A DNA stretch of 64,000 bases, taken from contig JAIEQC010000015.1 in NCBI GenBank assembly GCA_019748055.1, positions 62,001 through 126,000 on the forward strand, given 5' to 3'. Of the stretch, positions 57,050 to 64,000 are shown piece by piece. This DNA is from Caulobacteraceae bacterium. Lineage in GTDB: Bacteria > Pseudomonadota > Alphaproteobacteria > Caulobacterales > Caulobacteraceae. Made by a program: the position numbers and the translations under genes. How positions within the stretch are numbered: the stretch's first letter is position 1; each line of letters starts with the position of its first letter. Below the pieces are notes generated by a model. It did no database searches. It saw nothing but the letters and a program-made list of their open reading frames with translations, and was not told the origin of the DNA.

Positions 57050-57604
57050 TTAGGCGGCGCGCGCCGCCGTCTCCGGCGGCGCCAGCACCTCGTCGACGCC
57101 GCGCAGCAGATCTCGGGCCTGTCGCGCCAACCCCTGCATGACCGGCGGGGCGTCCTCGGGGCTTTCCGACACCGCCTCCAGCAGGGTGCGGGCCAGGGTC
57201 TCCAGACCCGGCGCGGCGGCGATCAGCCGGGCCTGGCGCTCGATGCGTTCGGGGTCGCGGTCGTATTCGGCGCCCGGCACGCGCCAGCCGCCCCAGTCGG
57301 TGGGATCGGTGACGACCACGGGATAGGTGCCGGGGAAGGGATGGTGCGGGCAGTCCTCGGCCGTCTGCCACTTGTTGCGGGCCCGCAGCAGTCGCCAGTG
57401 CTCGCCGCCGTGACCCGCCTGGTCCTCGACCGGCAGCAGCAGTTCGTGCGCCAGGAACTCGCGGCCCAGTCCGACGTCGTAGGTGACCCGCACGGGCTCT
57501 TCGAAGCCCTTGGCCCAGACGGGCTGGACCTTCTCGATCTGGGCCCAGGCGCCGACGCACTCGACCCAGACCCGCTGGCCTTTCTGGAATTGCGCGCGCG
57601 CCAT
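57050..57604 (-). CDS. Conserved hypothetical protein
   Basis: A 184-residue soluble protein. The N-terminal half is beta-rich with a conserved look (FQKGQRVWVECVGAWAQIEKVQPVWAKGF, VTYDVGLGREFLAHELL), which could be an SH3-like or PAS-like barrel; the C-terminal half is helical (RIERQARLIAAAPGLETLARTLLEAV). I do not recognise a named family. No signal peptide or membrane span. ATG 57602-57604. It lies between the PAS kinase and the CBS-domain gene on the same strand. Confidence 0.68.
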   Translation of the reverse strand: MARAQFQKGQRVWVECVGAWAQIEKVQPVWAKGFEEPVRVTYDVGLGREFLAHELLLPVEDQAGHGGEHWRLLRARNKWQTAEDCPHHPFPGTYPVVVTDPTDWGGWRVPGAEYDRDPERIERQARLIAAAPGLETLARTLLEAVSESPEDAPPVMQGLARQARDLLRGVDEVLAPPETAARAA

Positions 57605-57684
57605 CGACCGCTCCGGGAGATCAGGAACCGCGATGATGACGCGCGCGGGTGAACGGGCGGTGTGCCCGCAGGGTGACCGGAACG

Positions 57685-58092
57685 TTAACGCGAGATCTCT
57701 TCCAGCGCCTCGCCGGCGTAGCGTTCCTTGACGCGGGTCGAGAGGTCGCCCAGCGACACGACGCCGACCAGCCGCTCGCTCTCGTCCAGCACCGGCAGGC
57801 GGCGGATCTGGGAGCCGCCCATGGCGTCCAGCACGGTCTTGAGATCGTCGGCCTCGTGCGCGCACTTCACGTCGCGGCTCATGCAGCCGTCGATGGTGGC
57901 GTCGGGGCCGGAGCCCTCTGCCAGGCCGCGCACGACGATGTCGCGGTCGGTCACCGTGCCCAGCAGGCGGTCGCCGTCGGCCACCGGCATGAAGCCGAAA
58001 TCGCCGGCGCGCATGCGGGCGGCCACCTCGCGCAGGCTGTCAGTCGGGCGGGCCACCTGCACGTCCCGGCTCATCACGTCGCGCACCTTCAT
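57685..58092 (-). CDS. Tandem CBS-domain protein
   Basis: A 135-residue protein of two CBS domains (~1-60 and ~68-130), starting with the typical MKVRDVMSRDVQVA and ending VVSLGDLSTR. Such stand-alone pairs bind adenosine nucleotides (AMP/ATP/NAD) and sense energy state. No fused partner is present. Start ATG 58090-58092. It diverges from the aldehyde dehydrogenase gene with a 108-bp gap. Confidence 0.92.
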   Translation of the reverse strand: MKVRDVMSRDVQVARPTDSLREVAARMRAGDFGFMPVADGDRLLGTVTDRDIVVRGLAEGSGPDATIDGCMSRDVKCAHEADDLKTVLDAMGGSQIRRLPVLDESERLVGVVSLGDLSTRVKERYAGEALEEISR

Positions 58093-58200
58093 GGTCTTGG
58101 TCCTCCGAAGCTTGTGGGTTGATGCCAGAACCCGGCTCGCGGCACGGGGTTCCGCCTGGCGCGCGTGGGCGCTATCGGGGCGGCGAACGGAGAGCAGACG

Positions 58201-59694
58201 ATGACGACGATCGACGAGGCGTGGGACATCCTGAACGGACTGGGCGTGAGCCCGGCGCGAGCGGACGGCGGCCGGCCCACCCGCTCGCCCGTCGACGGCT
58301 CGATGGGACCGGCGCTGGCGGAGACCGGCGATCTGGACGGCGTCGTCGCCCGCTCGGTCCAGGCCTTCCGCGCCTGGCGCCGCGTGCCTGCGCCGCGCCG
58401 GGGCGAGCTGGTGCGGCTGTTCGGCGAGGAGCTGCGGGCGGCCAAGGCCGATCTGGCCCGGCTGGTCACGCTGGAGGCCGGCAAGATCACGTCCGAGGGC
58501 CTGGGCGAGGTGCAGGAGATGATCGACGTCTGCGATTTCGCCGTCGGCCTGTCGCGCCAGCTGTACGGCCTGACCCTGCCCAGCGAGCGGCCGGGGCATC
58601 ACATGCGCGAGACGTGGCAGCCGCTGGGCCCGGTGCTGGTCATCTCGGCCTTCAACTTCCCGGTCGCGGTGTGGGCGTGGAACGCGGCGTTGGCGCTGGT
58701 CTGCGGCGACCCGGTGATCTGGAAGCCATCCGAGAAGACGCCGCTGACGGCGCTCGCCACGCAGGCGGTCTTCGAGCGGGCGCTGGGGCGCTTCGGCGAC
58801 GCGCCGGAAGGCCTGTCGCAGGTGGTGATCGGCGGGCGCGAGGCGGGCGAGACGCTGAGCGCCGATCCGCGCATCCCTCTGGTCTCGGCGACCGGATCGA
58901 CCCGCATGGGCCGGGCGGTGGCGCAGACCGTGGCGGCGCGGCTTGGCCGGTCGCTGCTGGAGCTGGGCGGCAACAACGCCATGATCGTGACCCCCTCGGC
59001 CGATCTGGACATGGCGGTGCACGCCGTCGCCTTCTCGGCCGTCGGGACGTGCGGGCAGCGGTGCACCACCCTGCGCCGCCTGCTGGTGCACGAGGACGTG
59101 GCCGAGGCCCTGATCGGGCGGCTGAAGGCGGCCTATGAGACCCTGCCGATCGGCGACCCGCGCGCGGACGGCACGTTGGTCGGTCCGCTGATCGACGCGG
59201 ACGCGGCCGAGGCGTTCGACCGGGCGCTGGCGCAGGCGAAGGCGGAGGGCGGCGAGGTCGTGGTCGGCGGCGACCGCGTGGCGCGCGAGGGAGCGTACGT
59301 CCGCCCCGCCATCGTGCGCATGCCGGCCCAGACGGCGGTGGTCCAGCACGAGACCTTCGCGCCGATCCTGTACGTGCTGACGTGGCGCGACTTCGACCAG
59401 GCGGTGGAGATGCAGAACGCCGTGCCGCAGGGGCTGAGCAGCTGCGTCTTCACCGACAGCGTGCGCGAGGCCGAGGCCTTCCTGTCGGCATGGGGCAGCG
59501 ACTGCGGCATCGCCAACGTCAACATCGGCCCCTCGGGCGCCGAGATCGGCGGCGCCTTCGGCGGAGAGAAGGACACCGGCGGAGGGCGCGAGAGCGGCTC
59601 GGACGCCTGGAAGGCCTACATGCGGCGCCAGACCCAGACCGTGAACTTCAGCCGCGACCTGCCCCTGGCCCAGGGAGTCCGGTTCGACGTGTGA
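58201..59694 (+). CDS. Aldehyde dehydrogenase, ALDH7/AmaB-like
   Basis: A 497-residue NAD-dependent aldehyde dehydrogenase. Catalytic Cys288 in GQRCTT, general base Glu255 in LLELGGNN, cofactor Lys175 in WKPSEKTP, and the Rossmann loop SATGSTRMG. The C-terminal motif GAFGGEKDTGGGRESGSDAWKAYMRRQ is typical of ALDH7, which oxidises alpha-aminoadipic semialdehyde (or piperideine-6-carboxylate) in lysine degradation. That substrate is inferred from subfamily resemblance; no other lysine-degradation genes are near. ATG 58201. Confidence 0.9.
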   Translation: MTTIDEAWDILNGLGVSPARADGGRPTRSPVDGSMGPALAETGDLDGVVARSVQAFRAWRRVPAPRRGELVRLFGEELRAAKADLARLVTLEAGKITSEGLGEVQEMIDVCDFAVGLSRQLYGLTLPSERPGHHMRETWQPLGPVLVISAFNFPVAVWAWNAALALVCGDPVIWKPSEKTPLTALATQAVFERALGRFGDAPEGLSQVVIGGREAGETLSADPRIPLVSATGSTRMGRAVAQTVAARLGRSLLELGGNNAMIVTPSADLDMAVHAVAFSAVGTCGQRCTTLRRLLVHEDVAEALIGRLKAAYETLPIGDPRADGTLVGPLIDADAAEAFDRALAQAKAEGGEVVVGGDRVAREGAYVRPAIVRMPAQTAVVQHETFAPILYVLTWRDFDQAVEMQNAVPQGLSSCVFTDSVREAEAFLSAWGSDCGIANVNIGPSGAEIGGAFGGEKDTGGGRESGSDAWKAYMRRQTQTVNFSRDLPLAQGVRFDV

Positions 59695-59740
59695 GGCCGG
59701 CCGAGCCAAGTCTCTGAAATCGCTTGTGGCGAGTGAGAGA

Positions 59741-59811
59741 GTCACAAAAAAAATTTCCATCATTTCCATCACCACCTCCCCGTGACGGCAGCATCCTGCC
59801 TGCCCGTCACG
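59741..59811 (+). other. AT-rich island and hairpin upstream of the CPA2 antiporter
   Basis: In the 206-bp gap 59695-59900: a run of eight A (59746-59753), a tandem 9-mer ATTTCCATC (59753-59761, 59762-59770), and a hairpin CGTGACGG/CCGTCACG (59781-59788 with 59804-59811) that extends inward with one bulge. No gene is present. Such AT content is rare in this window and suggests a promoter/UP element or leader RNA. Confidence 0.4.
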
Positions 59812-59900
59812 TCTGAATCGGTCGTGGCGGCGAATGAGAAACGCATTGTGGCGCTTGGCCCGACACCGCCTTAACTGTCGGTTGGGCTGGAGGATCGGCG

Positions 59901-61745
59901 ATGGCGGAAGCGGCGGGCGGCGGGCTGGAACTGGGGCATGCGGTCGCGCTGCTGGCGACGGCGGTCGTGGCCGTGCCGCTGTTCCGGCGGCTGGGGCTGG
60001 GGTCGGTGCTGGGCTATCTGGCGGCCGGCCTGGTCATCGGGCCGTGGGGCATCGGCCTGGTGCGCGAGCCGGAGGCGATCCTGCACGTCGCCGAACTGGG
60101 CGTGGTGATGTTCCTGTTCATCATCGGCCTGGAGATGCGGCCCGCGCGATTGTGGAGCCTGCGCAAGGACATCTTCGGTCTGGGCGCGGCGCAGGTGGGT
60201 CTGGCGGGCCTGCTTCTGACCTTCACCGGCATGGCGGCCGGGCTTTCGGCGCCGGTGGCCTTCGTCGCCGCCATGGGCTTCGTGCTGAGCTCCACCGCCG
60301 TGATCATGCAGATGCTGGACGAGCGCGGCGAGCTGGGCACGCCGATGGGCCAGCGCTCGGTGTCGATCCTGCTGCTGGAGGATCTGGCCATCGTGCCGTT
60401 GCTGGCCGTGGTGGCGGTGATGGGCAGCGTGCTGGGCACGGCCAGCGCCGAAAGCCCGCCGCTGTGGCGGACCATCGCCCTGGCTGTCGGGGCGATCGCA
60501 GTGGTCTTCCTGGCCGGGAAGTATCTGATGAACCCGGTGTTCCGCATCCTTGCGCGCTACGGCGGGCGCGAGGTGATGACCTTCGCCGCCCTGTTCGTGG
60601 CGGTGGGCGCGGCGTGGCTGATGGGCGAGGGCGGCCTGTCGATGGCCATGGGCGCCTTCCTGGCCGGGGTGCTGCTGTCGGAATCGACCTTCCGGCATCA
60701 GCTCGAGGCGGACGTGGAGCCGTTCCGCGCCACCCTGCTGGGCCTGTTCTTCATCAGCGTGGGCATGAGCCTGGACGTCGGGGTGGTGCTGGCAGACTGG
60801 CGGCTGATTCTGGGGGGCGTGATCGCCTTCATGGCGGTGAAGGCCGTCGCCATCTATGCCGTCGCCCGCCTGTTCAAGGCGACCGAACGCGAGGCGGTGG
60901 AGCGGTCGGTGCTGTTCGCCCAGGGCGGGGAGTTCGCCTTCGTCCTGTACGCCGCCGCCCTGACCGCAGGAGTGTTCGATCCGCGCGTGGGGGCGTCGAT
61001 GACGGCGATCGTCATCCTGTCGATGGTGCTGACGCCGCTGACCACCATGGTGGTCGGCCGCTTCATGCCGGCGGAGACCCTGTCGCCGGAGGGCGCGGAA
61101 GGGGTGGAGATGGCGGAGAACCTGCGCGAGCGGGTGCTGATCGTCGGCTTCGGCCGCTTCGCCCAGGTGGTGTCGCAGTCGCTGCTGGCGCGCGACGTGG
61201 ACGTGTCGATCATCGACAACGACGTGGAGATGATCCAGGCGGCCGGAAATTTCGGCTTCAAGGTCTATTACGGCGACGGGACGCGGCTGGACGTGCTGCG
61301 CGCCTCAGGCGTCGACAAGGCCGAGGCCGTGCTGGTCTGCGTCGACAAGCCGGAACAGGCGGACCGGATCGTCGAGCTGGTGAAGGCGGAGTTCCCGCTG
61401 ACCAAGCTGTTCGTCCGCGCCTTTGATCGAGGCCATTCCATCCGGCTGATCCAGGCGGGCGTCGACTATCAGATCCGCGAGACGTTCGAGAGCGCCCTGG
61501 TCTTCGGACGCCAGGTGCTGGTCGACCTGGGGACCGATCCGGCGGAGGCCGACGCGACGATCGAGGACGTGCGCCGCCGCGACGACGAGCGGCTGACCCT
61601 GCAATTGGCGGGCGGCATCACTGCCGGGCGGTCGCTGATGCGCGGCAATGCGGTGACTCCGCAGCCGGCGCCCTACGTCAAGCCGCGCCGCGAGGGCCAA
61701 CTGCTCAACGAGGACGAGGTCGAGAAGGCGGAGGCGGAGGCCTGA
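59901..61745 (+). CDS. Cation:proton antiporter CPA2 family (KefB/KefC-like)
   Basis: A 614-residue membrane protein: about 12 spans (10-385) of the Na+/K+:H+ exchanger fold, including AELGVVMFLFIIGLEM and GFVLSSTAVIMQML, followed by a cytoplasmic RCK/TrkA-N domain (~411-530) with the nucleotide motif VLIVGFGRFAQVVSQ and acidic residue in IIDNDVEMI. It exports K+ (or Na+) against protons, gated by nucleotide or glutathione adducts; no KefF/G partner is visible. The N-terminus lacks a signal. ATG 59901. It ends at a terminator shared with the convergent gene. Confidence 0.95.
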   Translation: MAEAAGGGLELGHAVALLATAVVAVPLFRRLGLGSVLGYLAAGLVIGPWGIGLVREPEAILHVAELGVVMFLFIIGLEMRPARLWSLRKDIFGLGAAQVGLAGLLLTFTGMAAGLSAPVAFVAAMGFVLSSTAVIMQMLDERGELGTPMGQRSVSILLLEDLAIVPLLAVVAVMGSVLGTASAESPPLWRTIALAVGAIAVVFLAGKYLMNPVFRILARYGGREVMTFAALFVAVGAAWLMGEGGLSMAMGAFLAGVLLSESTFRHQLEADVEPFRATLLGLFFISVGMSLDVGVVLADWRLILGGVIAFMAVKAVAIYAVARLFKATEREAVERSVLFAQGGEFAFVLYAAALTAGVFDPRVGASMTAIVILSMVLTPLTTMVVGRFMPAETLSPEGAEGVEMAENLRERVLIVGFGRFAQVVSQSLLARDVDVSIIDNDVEMIQAAGNFGFKVYYGDGTRLDVLRASGVDKAEAVLVCVDKPEQADRIVELVKAEFPLTKLFVRAFDRGHSIRLIQAGVDYQIRETFESALVFGRQVLVDLGTDPAEADATIEDVRRRDDERLTLQLAGGITAGRSLMRGNAVTPQPAPYVKPRREGQLLNEDEVEKAEAEA

Positions 61746-61750
61746 CGCGC

Positions 61751-61782
61751 ACGAAAAAAGGGGCCGCCGAAGCGACCCCTTC
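61751..61782 (-). terminator. Bidirectional terminator, stronger for the minus strand
   Basis: AAGGGG-C-CGC (61758-61767) pairs with GCG-A-CCCCTT (61772-61781), one mismatch, 4-nt loop. On the minus strand it is followed by a run of T (complement of AAAAAA before 61758), so it ends the 61805-62395 gene; on the plus strand CGTCTTTC follows. Confidence 0.75.
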
Positions 61783-61804
61783 GTCTTTCGGTCCTTAGGG
61801 ACGA

Positions 61805-62395
61805 TCAGCGGCCGGCGCGGGCGTCGGCGACGACCAGACGGGCGCGCAGGTGGGCGTCAGTGCCGACCACTTGCGAAATCTCGTTGAAGCGCTCGCGCGT
61901 CAGACCGGCGTCGGTGATGGCGGCCTCCATCTGGGCCTGCTGCTCGGGCGACGGGGCCGCACCGTTCAGTGCCTGGGCGATCGGCAGCAATTCAGACATG
62001 GCGCTGGCGAAGCCTTCCACCTCGGCGTCGGTGATGGAGGTGGCGGTCGCGGAAGCAGGGGTCTGGGCCAGAGCGATGCGCGCGCGCACCACCGCGTCGG
62101 ACGAAGCGGCCTGCGAAATGGCGTTGAAGCGCTCCAGCGTCAGACCCTCGCCGGTGATCGCTGCGGCCATCTCGGCCTGTTGCTCGGCCGAAGGCGCGGC
62201 GCCGTTCAGGGCCTGGGCCAGCGGCGTGACCTTGGCCAGGGCGGCGGCGTAGGCGGTCAGTTCGGCGTCGGTGATCTCGGCCGTGGCGGTGGCCGAGGCG
62301 CCGGCGGGTTCGGCCGGAGTCGTGGCGTCTTGGGCCAGGGCGGGAGCGGCCGACAGAGCCAGGGTGGAGACGGCGGCGAGAATGGCGATGCGCAT
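61805..62395 (-). CDS. Secreted protein with internal duplication (DUF4168-like)
   Basis: A 196-residue exported protein: signal peptide 1-22, then two homologous ~70-residue repeats at ~41-110 and ~121-190. Each repeat has ITDAE at its start, QALNGAAPS, then EQQAxMxAAIT, then LTxERFNxISQ and an Arg-rich end. The second repeat is about 55-60% identical to the first by eye. The pattern resembles the DUF4168 family of small secreted helical proteins. Function is unknown. Start ATG 62393-62395; a strong terminator follows. Confidence 0.8.
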   Translation of the reverse strand: MRIAILAAVSTLALSAAPALAQDATTPAEPAGASATATAEITDAELTAYAAALAKVTPLAQALNGAAPSAEQQAEMAAAITGEGLTLERFNAISQAASSDAVVRARIALAQTPASATATSITDAEVEGFASAMSELLPIAQALNGAAPSPEQQAQMEAAITDAGLTRERFNEISQVVGTDAHLRARLVVADARAGR

Positions 62396-62601
62396 GCGTA
62401 CTGTCCTTCAAGCAGTGGGGAGGAATGCGGCCCCTTGAACGTCGAGGCCGGGCGGAAGGCTCCGCGGCTCCCGATCCGGCTTGTGGCCGGGAGTTGCCCC
62501 AAGGCTAGCCGATCGTGCGAGCGACTTGCAACTTGGGCGACATGGCGCCGGGAATGGGGCGCGTCGCGCGGACCGGGGATTTGGTGTAGGAGGCCGCCCT
62601 C

Positions 62602-63612
<1,011 letters not shown>

Positions 63613-63667
63613 CGGCAACGCTTCCTTAAGCACGACGGCGTCCCCTGCCGGAAAAGAGGGGCGCCCA

Positions 63668-64000
63668 ATGATCCGATCCTGTCTTCTCGGCCTCGCGGCC
63701 TGCGTCCTCGCCATGCCCGCCGCGGCCCAGATCGCCGTCGCCGGCAACGTCGGCACGCCGGGTCTGGGCGCCGAGGTCCAGGTCGGGCTGGGGCCGGTCT
63801 TCACGGTGCGGGCGACGATCGACCGACTGGACCACGACTTCGACGAGACCTTCGGCGACGTCGACTGGTCGGGCGACTTCGCCTTCGACACCGTGGGCGG
63901 CTTCGTCGACATGCATCCGTTCGCCAACGCCTTCCTGATTTCCGGCGGCGCCTATCTGGGCACGCGGGACATCCGGCTGGACGCGCGCCCGACGGTCCCG
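63668..64000 (+). CDS. Outer-membrane beta-barrel-like protein, partial
   Basis: Only the first 111 residues lie in the window. Signal peptide 1-20 (ending AAAQ), then alternating strands with glycine and aromatic residues (GTPGLGAEVQVGLGPVFTVRATIDRLDHDF, FAFDTVGGFVDMHPFANAFLISGGAYLGT), the pattern of an OmpW/OmpA-like small beta barrel. Start ATG 63668. It reads off the right edge, so family and length cannot be fixed. Confidence 0.7.
   Translation, partial: MIRSCLLGLAACVLAMPAAAQIAVAGNVGTPGLGAEVQVGLGPVFTVRATIDRLDHDFDETFGDVDWSGDFAFDTVGGFVDMHPFANAFLISGGAYLGTRDIRLDARPTVP

Noticed and set aside
57685..59775. Very long minus-strand open frame spanning the CBS gene and the aldehyde dehydrogenase gene
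   Set aside because: Only its last 135 codons (the CBS protein) are real; the rest is antisense to a clear ALDH with all catalytic residues.

Overview
The window is a contiguous, gene-dense stretch of a very GC-rich alphaproteobacterial chromosome. Gene content and order point to Caulobacterales, most likely a Brevundimonas- or Caulobacter-like organism; this is inference from protein resemblance, not a database result. Supporting signs are promoters of the Caulobacter type (TTGACGS, 10-14 nt, GCTANAWC) in front of a tRNA-Gly gene and degP, a short alphaproteobacterial SRP RNA, a cycHJKL-type cytochrome c maturation operon followed by degP, a two-component pair and glnE, and many ATGA/GTGA-coupled genes. 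I see no phage, IS transposase, CRISPR array or plasmid functions, and no gene-free stretch over 300 bp.

Layout. 1-5.2 kb: amidohydrolase (cut by the window edge), tRNA-Gly(CCC), and the ruvC-ruvA-ruvB and yebC recombination/expression genes, separated by an oppositely oriented, less GC-rich HNH endonuclease. 5.3-15 kb: a mosaic of short units (thioesterase, alcohol dehydrogenase, polyphosphate kinase 2, serine hydrolase, extensin-like protein, cold-shock protein, EamA transporter, DUF488, epoxide hydrolase, pirin, periplasmic propeller protein). 15-21.6 kb: an Lrp-type regulator divergent from a branched-chain 2-oxoacid dehydrogenase operon (E1 alpha, E1 beta, E2 with two lipoyl domains, a foreign-looking secreted protein, E3). 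21.8-37.4 kb: two tandem secreted paralogues, thrS-yidD-Fe/S scaffold, leucyl aminopeptidase/NlpC, cytochrome c, kdsB, nudC, SRP RNA, hisN, XRE regulator, typA, and a nucleotidyltransferase/PhzF pair.

37.4-52.9 kb is the signalling and envelope block: a PepSY-like protein with a PhoP-like regulator and kinase preceded by an 11-bp-period direct repeat, an unknown 448-aa protein, ccmI-ccmE-ccmF-ccmH, degP, a second OmpR-type regulator/kinase pair, and glnE. The second pair is split by a 451-bp cassette that carries a DUF559 endonuclease gene between long terminal inverted repeats. 52.9-64 kb: an EF-hand / ECF sigma / anti-sigma-like / periplasmic sensor operon, a PleC/PdhS-like PAS histidine kinase, a CBS protein, an ALDH7-type dehydrogenase, a CPA2 antiporter, a secreted internal-duplication protein, dusA, and a partial outer-membrane-like protein.

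The most unusual content is structural. Several families of palindromic elements occur: a 30-bp perfect inverted pair (2.1 kb), a roughly 150-bp inverted doublet (21.6 kb), the DUF559 cassette (48.1 kb), and a 40-nt element present three times (5.18, 5.98 and 31.57 kb). In three of these families the inner hairpin changes sequence between copies while keeping its pairing. The DUF559 cassette is the best candidate for an under-described mobile system.
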